From Limnochordia bacterium (lineage in GTDB: Bacteria > Bacillota > Limnochordia > DUMW01), in contig JALNWK010000039.1 in NCBI GenBank assembly GCA_023230925.1, positions 1-28,275 on the forward strand: a stretch of 28,275 bases of DNA, given 5' to 3'. Shown in pieces: positions 1 through 10,200 of the stretch. The number at the start of each line of letters is the position of its first letter. Position 1 is the stretch's first letter. The notes beneath the pieces were generated by a model. The model made no database searches, was not told the origin of the DNA, and saw only the letters and a program-made list of their open reading frames with translations. The position numbers were made by a program, and so were the translations under genes.

Positions 1-52
1 AATTTTTTATAACTGCATTGGCGCTATCGATTTACCAAAATAAACGAAAAAA

Positions 53-89
53 CGGCATAGCCTAATATCAACGACTATGCCGAATTTTT
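53..89 (+). terminator. Intrinsic terminator, probably bidirectional
   Basis: A perfect 8-bp stem (CGGCATAG at 53-60, CTATGCCG at 75-82) with a 14-nt loop is followed by a T-run at 85-89 and preceded by an A-run, so it could stop transcription in either direction. No gene ending here is visible inside the window. It probably serves a plus-strand gene that ends before position 1. Confidence 0.75.
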
Positions 90-601
90 CAGGAATTATA
101 AATCCCTATCTGACCGCCCCTAAGAGGTGATGCGTTTGTTTGATACTCTTCCACCCCCTATATTCCAAAATAGTGTGCAATCAACTAGGCTGAGGAGTTG
201 TTCAACAGTGCCGGGCACCGTTTATGTCACGGTAAGCGCAAATAGGATAATTCAGGATGTCTAAAACGTCCTGTCCACTCCGATATGCCCAAAGGCATAC
301 AAGACGCTAACTAACCTATTGAAGTATTCTGAAACATACTAGGCACACATAGACTACGAAAGGTTCAGAAAATGGACCTGTCTATTAGCAGTAGCATTGT
401 GGAAAGTGCCTCTAAGTAGCTAATACAGTAAGGTTTTGCAGCGTATGCATGTGGGCTTCTCTTGCGTTTAGACTGGGCAAACAAAAGGCTGAACAACCAA
501 CGTCTTCCAATCGCTAAATACGCCCGATGGTTTCGGCAACTCGGTTCGGTAGCGCTGGTACGCGAAATCCCTATCCAAATACCCAATAGGAGGCTGCACC
601 G
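90..601. other. Intergenic stretch without a convincing gene
   Basis: About 510 bases between the terminator and the HNH gene. Stops are frequent in all frames, and the longest minus-strand frames (around 365-728) overlap the HNH gene in antisense and resemble nothing I recognise. The only functional signal seen is the AGGAGG at about 588-593, which is the ribosome binding site of the HNH gene. The rest may be decayed sequence, but no parent family can be named. Confidence 0.5.
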
Positions 602-1477
602 ATGGCTCATGACTTGATAACGCTTGCACACAGAGTTGAAAAGATCCTTCCTGATCCGCTTGTTCGTGCCACTCAGCTTGAAGCACTGGCGGATTCGCTG
701 ACCTACGCCCAAGCTCGGAATTCAGCAATATGGCTGGTGCATGTACGTTCGGATCGTATCCGCCTTTTTACCGGGCGCCTCATCGTCCTGACGCTTATGG
801 ATCGCGATCTCTGGGTAACCACCGATGCGTCGGAAAATGAAGATAGCCTGTCAGGCCTGCGCTCCTGGGCGTGGGATACCCAATCGTATCCGAGATACAA
901 ACGTCCTCCCTCCAGAAACGGATTTTACAATCCTAGACTCGACCGAGAACGCGACTGGTTGGCAATTCAAACGGCGCACTTCAGCTATCTTGATCATGTG
1001 TTAGCCCGATATCACACGGTCGATCCCCGAAGCGTTGCTCGGCATGAACCCCTCATCACGGAATACTTGAGCATCGTTCTGGGACGACCAATGCCCGGAA
1101 TGGAGTCGCCACTGGTTTCCGAACCCATGTCAGACGCCGCAGGTTTCCGGGAGGGCTCGACCACCCGCGTACCGGTAAACAGGTTTGAGCGGAATCACCG
1201 GGCGCGTGAGGAGTGCTTGCGCCACCACGGCCACAATTGTATAGCATGCGGGATGTCCTTTTATGAACGCTATGGCCCCGAGATGGATGGCTTCATTCAT
1301 GTCCATCACCTTATTCCCCTTTCCGAGATTCGCCAGGGATACTACGTTGACCCTATACGCGACCTCGTACCTGTCTGCCCCAACTGCCACGCAGCATTGC
1401 ACGCAGAAGGTGGAGCCGTACGCAGCATTGAGGAAGTCCGCAAAATGCTAAAACATCAGCAGAAGAAGTGCCTATAG
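602..1477 (+). CDS. HNH endonuclease with an unassigned N-terminal region
   Basis: A 291-aa protein with a C-terminal HNH nuclease domain at about residues 195-285. Visible residues are the zinc-binding pairs Cys213/Cys216 and Cys259/Cys262, the catalytic His pair 235-236, Asp254, and the closing CHAALH box (263-267). HNH domains of this kind cut DNA using a single metal ion and are common in restriction enzymes, often with a reader domain in front. Residues 1-190 are not recognised. They are rich in Trp, Arg and Asp and could be such a reader, but that is inference. The ATG is well supported by AGGAGG about 9 bases upstream. It is the only intact gene on the plus strand, sits next to a defence block transcribed the other way, and looks somewhat more GC-rich than the neighbouring spacers. 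A restriction-like role is likely but the target is unknown. Confidence 0.8.
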   Translation: MAHDLITLAHRVEKILPDPLVRATQLEALADSLTYAQARNSAIWLVHVRSDRIRLFTGRLIVLTLMDRDLWVTTDASENEDSLSGLRSWAWDTQSYPRYKRPPSRNGFYNPRLDRERDWLAIQTAHFSYLDHVLARYHTVDPRSVARHEPLITEYLSIVLGRPMPGMESPLVSEPMSDAAGFREGSTTRVPVNRFERNHRAREECLRHHGHNCIACGMSFYERYGPEMDGFIHVHHLIPLSEIRQGYYVDPIRDLVPVCPNCHAALHAEGGAVRSIEEVRKMLKHQQKKCL

Positions 1478-1482
1478 GCGTG

Positions 1483-1514
1483 CTCAGGTCCAGGTATCTC
1501 CACCTACACCTGAG
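1483..1514 (+). terminator. Nested hairpin just after the HNH gene
   Basis: CTCAGGT (1483-1489) pairs with ACCTGAG (1508-1514), and inside it AGGT (1492-1495) pairs with ACCT (1502-1505). It starts 5 bases after the HNH stop codon. There is no T-run behind it, so it may stabilise the transcript end or act with a termination factor rather than be a classical intrinsic terminator. Confidence 0.35.
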
Positions 1515-1613
1515 TACACCACCGACATAGGAATTTGTCTGGTCTATTCTGGTCATTTGGAGAGAGGTCATCCGGGCTGTGGGGATGTTAAACACGAAAG
1601 GAGACATGCTTAT

Positions 1614-2007
1614 ATGCGTACGTTAACTCATTTGGCTGTGTTCGAACCGACAGAGACAGGATATAGCGTTGACTTTCCGTATCTGCCTGAACGCGTAAGT
1701 GTCGGTACAGATCTGCAAGACGCGCAAAAGCAGGCAACCGATGCCCTCAGCCTACACATTTACGGTATGGAAAAAGATGGTGAGTCACCCCGCTAAGCAT
1801 AGGCTTACCAGTCTCTGTGTTTTGAACATTGTCCCGAAGCGAACTTGACAACCATGCGGTCAAAACAAACGGATACACCTGCAGAAGCCGCTTAAACAGA
1901 CTACGTAGAACGTACTGATGGAGACTTTGAAACATGCAATGAGACTGAGCTTTGTGGATACTATCTATATGCCTCAGGTGCGGGAGTACTTTAAGGCTCA
2001 AGGATAA
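1614..2007 (+). pseudogene. hicB: Decayed HicB-family antitoxin gene
   Basis: An open frame of 60 codons (1614-1796) encodes the typical N-terminal half of a HicB antitoxin: a short strand ending in FEPTETGYSVDFPYLP, then a helix with DLQDAQKQATDALSLHIYG. It has a clear AAAGGAG site at about 1597-1603. It then stops, whereas HicB proteins of this type run to about 120-140 residues. A second piece at 1939-2007 reads FVDTIYMPQVREYF, which resembles the middle of the same family, where it is normally followed by a KKTLTIP-type DNA-binding helix that is missing here. The two pieces are separated by about 140 bases of disrupted sequence, and no intact HicA toxin lies upstream. The short N-terminal piece could still be translated, but it lacks the DNA-binding end. 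A related relic lies at 13038-13205. Confidence 0.6.
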
Positions 2008-2478
2008 GTTCCTTGGACAACCTTTTAAAGGACATTTACCAACGTTAGAGGAAATCCTTTGGTTGATAAAACAAAGACAGGCGATTTACGGGGTCTATAC
2101 TTTCTTAGCATCGTCTGTATATCAGAATTGGATAGCGGGTAACGCTGCCGGTAGTTTCCGCTAGTGAACCGGCAATCATAGATAAGTGGCAGACTCATTT
2201 GAGTTAGTGGGTCATCCTCTTTAAACTGCCTTATCTGACTTGCTTGGGCAGCGTGGAGTAACATAGATGTAGTGTCATCTCATATTGAATGAGTAGGCAG
2301 ACAACCTCTAGGTACAACCCACCAACTCGTATCTTCTAGCTTATACCTGTTATGGGGGCATCCCCTGAAATGATGTCTGTCGGATAGGCCATCCTTGCGT
2401 TTGTCATCCTGTAGGCTCCGTTCATGGATTTATGAAACTCTTCTCTATCATTCGAACACCTAATCCGAGAGGATATCA
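2008..2478. other. Gene-poor spacer behind druE
   Basis: About 470 bases between the hicB relic and the end of the helicase gene. Short frames exist (a 70-codon plus-strand frame through 1952-2164 and a 79-codon minus-strand frame through 2025-2264) but neither has a ribosome binding site or a recognisable product. The hairpin GGGGgcatCCCC near 2355-2366 has no T-run. No convincing terminator for the helicase gene was found. Confidence 0.45.
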
Positions 2479-5400
2479 CTACTCACGGCCAAGCAGCTCT
2501 CCAAGGAAAGTCTTCGCCACACCTCGATTAAGCACATCATGGTAAAACTGATTCGAATAATTACGCAGACAGCAGTAACAACTACTATCGCAGTCACAAG
2601 CATCCATCCTTCGGTAAGCCGCCTCGAGAACTTTTGTCAGTTTCGAGGGCTTCCCTAGTTGCTGCACATGCCCAACACCGCCGGCCACAGCATCAAACAA
2701 GACAAGGCTGGTGGGTAATCCTGGGGAACTTCCCCACTGGATGCAACCGTCGATTTCACTACGATGAACCTCCAGTGCCAAGCAAGCCCCCTCGATGAGG
2801 GCATATAATAGGGAATACCAAAACTCGGCGGTATCCGGGGTAGCAAGTCCAAATTCGATTCGAGCAATGTCGCTCCTAAACTCATACCCTAAAGCAACCC
2901 ATTCCAGTCTCCTTCTGCAATCCCGGCCGTAGGGAGTTTTATGAGTTCCGACAGGTTGTCTTGAACCTCCGATCGCTGCGTAACCACAAGATGGACAAAG
3001 CAAGTAACCTCTTCCGCCGGCATTGTTCACCACTGCTAACTTTCCTTGTTTGGAGGTAAGCACCTGTACCATCCCATTCACCATAGAGTTCTCAATGGTC
3101 TCAGCATTAGTCTCAATCCCTGAAAAAGACACTCGTCCAGCATAGACCCGTTTCAGATTACGGCTTCCGGCTTCGGCAGGTTCCTTTGGATCTGCAAGGA
3201 ACCCAAACTCTGGCACCACAAAGACCACACACTTGACCGTGTTACCACAGGTATCACATTTTACTTCTCTACTTCCGTCACCCGTATCTAGTTCGGTGAC
3301 ATAGTTCCTACAAAGCTTACACTCACCATAAAGATACCGCAGCCAGCGTCGTTGAGGATAAACCTGGAGGTACCGACTTGTCCATACCTTTCCCCCGGCC
3401 ACTACTTCGCTGTCCGGAGCGTATTCCGACACGGCCATTCTTAGGCTACGCTCCAGCTCAATATCCGAATTAGCAGAGGCATTTGATTTCAGGTCTAGAT
3501 TAACCACATCGACGGGAAAGCCATATCTTGGTAGCACATTCCTACTAGCGAGGAAGTTAATCAATGGTCGTCTTTTGATGGTATTCATCAAATAAACCAC
3601 TTGAGCCGTACTTATATATTTTTTCGCCAGTTCATCGTTTCGGGCCTCTAGCCTTCTTAGATCGTCTTCCACTTCGTACCGTGCACAGGTTAAAGGACCA
3701 GGCTCCAGAGCATCAAGGGGTGCTAGTAGCCTCTTTACCCATTGCCAAGAGTCAACCCCTAACTGTTCCTTGAGACCATCTGGTACTACATGGTTAATCC
3801 GTTGCTGCACGATTGACGGTTTTAGTGCTAAGTATTCCATTAATATATCGACACCGGCTCCTCCCCCGTTATCCTCGAAGAAGCCTCCTACATTACCAAC
3901 ATATTCCGGATAATTTCGCCAGAACTCTGCCAAGGCGACGGCATAGACATGTCTAAGTACGATCTTTTCGTTACGCAGATCAAAATGAGGTGGTGTAATG
4001 TGTCCTTTGATCATTAAATCGGGATTCCAGTAATGAAAGGAGTCATGAGGACGATCCTGGGCATAGGAAACAACCATGGCCGCGGTGCCGGCACGTCGAC
4101 CGGCTCGCCCCGCTCGTTGTACATAATTTGCCGGCGACGGTGGTACGTTTTTCATGAGTACGGCCTCTAGATCACCTAGATCAACACCAAGCTCAAAGGT
4201 GGTAGAACAGCTGAGGATATTAATGAGTCCCTTCTGAAAATCTGTCTGAAAGGAACTAGCAGCATCCGGGGTTAATTGTGCAGTGTGTTCCTTAGCATTC
4301 ATCTTCTTCGGTAGGTTCGGAGCAACGTAAAGACGCACATAGTGATTTCTGGCTAAACGTTCCGAAATATCCACCGGACTAAGCGTTCCCTGACACCGGT
4401 ATTTGGGACAAACCCCGCGGATATTGTGCAATGTAAGACTGCCGCATTGATCACAAATATGCCAAACTGGGAACTGGTGGCTATCATATGCAAGTACGTG
4501 CCATTTTTCAGCCACTAGCTGGTAACTAATAATCCCCTGCTGGTTTTGCGGATTGTATGTCGCAAAATACTTAGACCAGGGCTTATCGGGCAAATGGGGA
4601 GCAAACTCCCATTTCCACATTTGTTCTAGGATCTGCCATATGTGCTCTTTTTCGTTCCCGGTATAACCTAGACGGTGCATAAGCCTTTTGAGGTAATCCG
4701 CTCGGCCGTTGGAACCTGCTTGGGGCATCCAACCCATAATCCCCTGTTTAGAGCCAGGTGTCAAGCGAATCGATTTGGTCAAATTGCCCGGTGCAAGCGC
4801 CTCATGTTTTAAGTCCAATCCTTCCCTAGGTAAACAGACCGCGCCACTCCTGCGTAACGTGCCGAGAAGGATATTAATTAGATCCCAGACCTCATCATCT
4901 GTTAAACCCAAACTACGCTCATAAAAACGAGCAGTCCGCCACCTAGGCGGACGCTCCAATACAAATCCCAAAAGTCCTAACGTTTCTAGTCCATGACGAC
5001 CCGGTCTGGTAAACTCATTTAAAACCCACGCCTGTGCGTCAATGTTAATATCTCGAGCACTTTTCTCGAAGACTGGTCTGGCCATCTGGCTAGCCCTTCT
5101 CCATAGATCGGATACACTTAAAGGTAGTTCCGGCTGCTCGTTAATGGCCTCACGGGCCGCTGTTAAAATCAGGTTGCGCCACAGTACACGTTCGTAGGAA
5201 TCCTGCATATAGGGGGCAAAATAGGCGGCATCCTGGCGGCTATCCGAAAACACCAACAGCTTCTTACCGGGCTCCTCTACTTCTGGTATGTAATTGTCCC
5301 AATCATCATCAAAGTCTGGCATCGTGGGTACATCCGCCTTCTGCGATGTACCATCATTCACATGTAGTTCCTGGTACAAGGCGGTGGCAATAACACTAGC

Positions 5401-7299
5401 AGCGGCCTCCGAGGATGTGGACACCCGTCGAACGATACCATGTTTTGTAGCACTGGCACCACACATAGCACAACGGGTGACTTGGGCCTTGGTTTGAATA
5501 AGTACGATCTGTTTTACCCCGCAACTACAGTCAGGTTCAACTCCTTCTTCATTCCGGAGCTTCCCACAGACCGGACAGAGCATATAAGCTTGGGTGTCTG
5601 GATCCAAAGCATAAATCCCTTCATCTTCGTTGGCCTCAAGCCTCCCCCATTCTTCTATGTTACAGACAGCGTAGTATTGCAGACTTGACTCGTCGGTCGC
5701 CACTGGAGATAAACATCGTCCGAGCCCATCTTCCGCTTCATCTGTCGCTCCTTGAATATACGGGGTACCACAATTGGAGCAAACCCCGATCTCGTAAGCG
5801 GGAGCGGCTCCCCCGGCATAAGGCACGGTAGTGGTCCGTACTAAATGAAGTCTAGGTTCAGGGACAAAGGACAACCATGCACCATTCAAGGCTCGAAGCA
5901 TCAGATGATAGCGAGCGGGCAATAACGGATTGCTATCCTCAGTAGGTCGTGCCCGTACAGCCAAGTCTACTAAGGAGACAATTGTAGTTTCGGCCTCCGT
6001 AAGGCTTAGCTGCTGTTCAAACATACACTCGGCAAGTTCCACGATGGTTATGGGATTATCTTCCAAGATCTCCTGCATGCGAACCATGTTTTCATCACCC
6101 TGTAGGACCGCATACAGAAAAGCATCCAAAGAAGAGCCGGCCCTCTTTTTTGCCTCCACTAGTACTGAAACTGGTACACCGGCTAATTTACCAGCTTCAA
6201 TAAGTCGATCGAGCAGCGCCTCTTCGGTTTCATCCTTTAGTAATGTCACCCATTCTGCGTAGAGGCTTCGCTCTGGTTTACCCCACACCACGCCGTAATT
6301 CACAGATTGCCGGGTCGCCACCACTAAATCCTGCCTATTGTTATCCCCAGGCACATATACGAAGTCTTCACTAAAAAGTTGCGAGGCGAACTCCATAATC
6401 CCCTGAGCATCATCGATGCCCCTGCCCAAAGTAGCGCTAGTGGCCACACATTGTAGTCTCTGAGTATCATCTTTGCGGACCCGGTCCTTAACGCGGCGTA
6501 AAAGCATTGCCGTCTCAATTCCTTTTATGCCCGAGTAAGTATGGGCTTCATCAAGAACGATAAATCGCCACCGATTAGCGTCTGGTCCATCGAAGAAGAC
6601 ATTGTCTGCTGGCCGTAACAACAGATACTCCAGCATAGCGTAGTTGGTAATCAAAATATGGGGTGGGCTCTGTTGCATCTGCTCCCGGGAGATCATTTCA
6701 TTAGGAAGTGGATCACGCTGAAACATACTCCTATAAGACTCCAGGGCATCTTTCTCCCGATGCTTGGTTTCACCTGTATAGCGGCCAAAGGTGATAAACT
6801 CAAAGGATTCAAACATGGAATGCAGTCTATTTACTTGATCATTGGCCAAGGCGTTCATCGGATAAAGAAGCAAAGCCCTGATGCCGGGAGTAAGGGTACC
6901 AGCTTCATACTCACGGAAAAGGTAATTACAAATGGGAATCATAAAGCATTCCGTCTTTCCACTACCGGTCCCCGTAGCTACTACCAAATTGCGTTCCCCT
7001 AGGATCATCTTACGGATGGCCTCTTCTTGGTGCTGGTACAATCTCATCGACATTTTGTCCGAACACCTAGCAAATAATGGTGATAAAATTCCTTCCTCGA
7101 CCAGCTCCGCAATGGTATATGTAGTCTTAAATGGCGGTGTTGCCTGTACAAAGGGGCCACTTACGAAATTGCCTCCTTGCCGAAGGGCCTCCTGAAACTG
7201 ACGATGCAACCGGGCATCAGCGAATTCAAAAGAAGTCCCCAAGTAGCCGTAATACGCCTCCGCAATGGCGTTGCTTGTTCGAATTGGATGTAGGCTCAT
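2479..7299 (-). CDS. druE: DEAH helicase with DUF1998 end, DruE-like
   Basis: A 1606-aa superfamily 2 helicase. The N-terminal RecA lobe shows a Q-motif-like YQHQ (88-91), Walker A ATGTGSGKT (108-116), YPMNALANDQ (146-155), DEAH (250-253) and SAT (288-290). The second lobe (about 1015-1070) has STTFELGVDLGDLEAV and QRAGRAGRR. Several CxxC pairs lie between and after the lobes (about residues 505-640, 960-985 and 1340-1370), and the C-terminus (about 1520-1600) carries a DUF1998-type end with FDAVAGGVGH and a Cys-rich CDCDSSCYCCLRNY. Very long helicases with DUF1998 define DruE of Druantia anti-phage systems, and a two-gene pair with one large unknown partner is the type III layout (druH-druE). 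The start overlaps the partner's stop by 4 bases (ATGA), indicating translational coupling. DrmA of DISARM and DpdJ share the same domains, but their partner genes are absent here, so the Druantia call rests on size and context. Confidence 0.65.
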   Translation of the reverse strand: MSLHPIRTSNAIAEAYYGYLGTSFEFADARLHRQFQEALRQGGNFVSGPFVQATPPFKTTYTIAELVEEGILSPLFARCSDKMSMRLYQHQEEAIRKMILGERNLVVATGTGSGKTECFMIPICNYLFREYEAGTLTPGIRALLLYPMNALANDQVNRLHSMFESFEFITFGRYTGETKHREKDALESYRSMFQRDPLPNEMISREQMQQSPPHILITNYAMLEYLLLRPADNVFFDGPDANRWRFIVLDEAHTYSGIKGIETAMLLRRVKDRVRKDDTQRLQCVATSATLGRGIDDAQGIMEFASQLFSEDFVYVPGDNNRQDLVVATRQSVNYGVVWGKPERSLYAEWVTLLKDETEEALLDRLIEAGKLAGVPVSVLVEAKKRAGSSLDAFLYAVLQGDENMVRMQEILEDNPITIVELAECMFEQQLSLTEAETTIVSLVDLAVRARPTEDSNPLLPARYHLMLRALNGAWLSFVPEPRLHLVRTTTVPYAGGAAPAYEIGVCSNCGTPYIQGATDEAEDGLGRCLSPVATDESSLQYYAVCNIEEWGRLEANEDEGIYALDPDTQAYMLCPVCGKLRNEEGVEPDCSCGVKQIVLIQTKAQVTRCAMCGASATKHGIVRRVSTSSEAAASVIATALYQELHVNDGTSQKADVPTMPDFDDDWDNYIPEVEEPGKKLLVFSDSRQDAAYFAPYMQDSYERVLWRNLILTAAREAINEQPELPLSVSDLWRRASQMARPVFEKSARDINIDAQAWVLNEFTRPGRHGLETLGLLGFVLERPPRWRTARFYERSLGLTDDEVWDLINILLGTLRRSGAVCLPREGLDLKHEALAPGNLTKSIRLTPGSKQGIMGWMPQAGSNGRADYLKRLMHRLGYTGNEKEHIWQILEQMWKWEFAPHLPDKPWSKYFATYNPQNQQGIISYQLVAEKWHVLAYDSHQFPVWHICDQCGSLTLHNIRGVCPKYRCQGTLSPVDISERLARNHYVRLYVAPNLPKKMNAKEHTAQLTPDAASSFQTDFQKGLINILSCSTTFELGVDLGDLEAVLMKNVPPSPANYVQRAGRAGRRAGTAAMVVSYAQDRPHDSFHYWNPDLMIKGHITPPHFDLRNEKIVLRHVYAVALAEFWRNYPEYVGNVGGFFEDNGGGAGVDILMEYLALKPSIVQQRINHVVPDGLKEQLGVDSWQWVKRLLAPLDALEPGPLTCARYEVEDDLRRLEARNDELAKKYISTAQVVYLMNTIKRRPLINFLASRNVLPRYGFPVDVVNLDLKSNASANSDIELERSLRMAVSEYAPDSEVVAGGKVWTSRYLQVYPQRRWLRYLYGECKLCRNYVTELDTGDGSREVKCDTCGNTVKCVVFVVPEFGFLADPKEPAEAGSRNLKRVYAGRVSFSGIETNAETIENSMVNGMVQVLTSKQGKLAVVNNAGGRGYLLCPSCGYAAIGGSRQPVGTHKTPYGRDCRRRLEWVALGYEFRSDIARIEFGLATPDTAEFWYSLLYALIEGACLALEVHRSEIDGCIQWGSSPGLPTSLVLFDAVAGGVGHVQQLGKPSKLTKVLEAAYRRMDACDCDSSCYCCLRNYSNQFYHDVLNRGVAKTFLGELLGRE

Positions 7300-10200
7300 T
7301 GTTCACAAACCTTCCCTGCTCTGATGTTTGAAATTAGATGATGTACTAAGTCCTGGTAGGCTCCGATCAAGACTCCCCCTAAACGAGTAGCATCTTTTAG
7401 CTCCTGATCGCATATGGGAAGTGGCCGGAAACTGCTATCAGCGATGATGGTTAGGTAATCAGCTGTTCCTTCGCTCTGGTGAGTTGTCGCTTCAATTAGT
7501 TCGTCTAGATCGTATTCCATGATCAAACGCACCCGTAGATGCCCCCGACAATTTTCAAAGGATTTACATTTGGGGTAATGGATCTCGTGCCAAACGGACT
7601 GTTCGATCACCTGTCTAGGATGAGGGCAATTCGGATTGGCGCACTTCCCAAGACGCTCCTTAAAAACGAGGTCAAATTCCTGATCATCATGGGGATTGAC
7701 CTCTAACTTCACCACTCCCGCAAGCTCCGGCACGTCCAGGGGAAAAGTCTCTTGTTTTTCTTGTGGCGCTGCCAATGTCTTCAGAATCTCTTTAGACTTC
7801 TTGGGTGTCACCGAAATAGGTTGACCTATCTCCCGAGTAATCCATAGGCGCCACCCTTGATCAAGGGTGTTCAAAAGATCATACCAATAGGCCGCTTCAG
7901 CACGACTAATCGACTTTGCGGAAGCGAGACTTCTCCCTACAGTAATAAATCGGTACACTTCATAATCCAAAGAGTAGACACCAACGATACTAACATCACC
8001 ATTGCAGTTATCGATAGCAAACTCGAACTGACCTCGTTCATTCCTGCTAAGATTAAACTCCTCCAAGTGGGGCCGTATTCCGTCACGTAAAACTACGCCC
8101 TTTACGCTTAGAAGTCCTTCGGGAGAAACCACAACTGTGCCAGTTAGCCTGTTGCCTTCTCTATGGACCTCAAACCCCCTAATCTGGTATCTTCCATCAG
8201 ATACATAAATTAGCGAGCCCCGATCACTCGGATGCCAAAGTGCTTCACTTTCTTCCATCAGGCTTAGGTAATAAGGACCGGGTTGGATTCCTTCATCCTC
8301 CAACACACATTGGTTCGCTCCCGCCTCAATCGTCGATCCATAGCTTCGCTTTGCATCGTTCCAAGCTGGTTGTAAGGTGACAAGCATCCGGCTATGGGGT
8401 GCAAGGCCAACCCAACTTAATACCAACTGCCGGTTATCCACCAACGTGGCACTTAGTTCCTGAGGTACCCATTTCGCGTACAAAGTTGCTACTTGAATGG
8501 GCGGTACCGCCGGGGTTAAGTCATGATCATAAAGCATCACATATAGCGGTAGGCTCGGACCATGCTGTCTGACGAGCTCAGGAAGATTACTCAGATCAAA
8601 ATCATATACCAGTTCACCCGCATCTACAGACCTGGTGAAAACTTCGGTTGACCCTACCTTTAGAACAATGCGGCCGATGAACGAAGAGGTAATCATTACC
8701 GCCAAGCATTCATACTCGTCGTCTTCAATCTGATCGATCCAAATGCTTTCCGGGGATGTAGTCCACCGTTTTCGATCCAGGGTTCCTCTAAAATTCCACT
8801 GGACAATCGGAAGCTCAATAGAAATGGGTAGAGCAGTGTTTTGATAACTTAACTCGCCATAGATGATGAGCCGACTCAGATCTAACCCAAGCTCAACAAC
8901 ATCCTCATACGCTCCAATCACCGTTGCACCCCGATTGACCGTCAACTGCCAACCCGAAGGAACAATGACATCGACTGGTGCCACTGCGTTTTCCTCCGGA
9001 AGAAACACCGAAGCTGCATAATCCAGTAGAAAACCTGGTAGGTTAATCAGGGTGAGTTCTCTATCTAACCCGAGTGCATCCACCCAAGAAAACGTAATTT
9101 TGAAGGGGCTCTCTAGGGAAGTATCCATAAGGTCCATCAGCAGGTTCAGGTTTGTCCAACGATCATCTTGGGTGACCATTTCGAGCAATTCGGTCATATC
9201 CCATTCCACTCGTCGGTTCTCAGTTAGCATGTCCACAACAAGGCAAAGTTGATTAAACACGGGCCTTGGTCCTTCATCACGCTCCTCGGTCAGAAAGCGT
9301 AGTTGTGGCAACTCTCCAGCATAGATTGGACATCCTCGACTATAGGCTCCGTGCACCCTTTGACCCTCATGCAGATCTATTTCCTCATCCAGAAGTTCTG
9401 CCTTAACCCGGTAGGTCATCAAAGCGGTACCCAACCTCACCTGCAGCTCGAGATTCTCACACTCCCGCAGATCCAATGTAAGCAGATGAAAGCCCGCCTC
9501 AACAGAGAACTCCTTTTCGCTTCTAATCGTTGTTTCCGGCAACACCTGAGCACCCTGAGCAACTAACATTAAGACATGGGGATAACGCAGCAGATCGCGG
9601 TTAATCGGCCGACCGGAAAGAGAGAAAACGGCACAGAGCTCACAGTTATCGAGGCTCTGTACTAAAGATGATGCTAACACATCTCCGCCGTAATCAATTT
9701 CCAGCTGAAATGGTCCACCAACTTCAGGTAGAGTTAGTTCCGCAGGTTGGACCCTAATCCCATCATGTATTCTACTAGCATCTAGAATAACTCGGTCTAC
9801 AGTAGTACCGTCCTTGTCCTTCAACAGGGCATACAACCAAGCCTGCCGGTCAAAATCGCCTAGGAATTCTTGTTCTTTGATCCGCAGGATGAGGGCGTTC
9901 TTTTCGATATCAAGCCAGGTCTCGTGCCGCATGCTAGAGGCCCTCTGGCGGCTTCGTCTCTTGCGGTCAGTCAGCACAGGACTACTGCCAACACTGACCT
10001 CCCGGTGGCCTGCTCGTTCCAAGGCATTCAACAATCTGCTAGGAGCAACCTCTTGTCGTTCTAGAGAAAGACCGGAAGGGGCACCAAGCCACTCGGCGGT
10101 AATGATCACCCATTGCGCAGCCCAACTACCTCCATATTCGAGGAAATCTATTATAGGCTCTGGTATCTTCCACTGACTTTCTCGCCAGTAGGGATCTCGT

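Noticed and set aside
365..728. Minus-strand frames of 86 and 115 codons
   Set aside because: They lie partly antisense to the HNH gene, lack ribosome binding sites and have no recognisable product.
1952..2164. Plus-strand frame of 70 codons behind the hicB relic
   Set aside because: It runs through the relic in a different frame from the HicB-like piece, and has no ribosome binding site or family resemblance.
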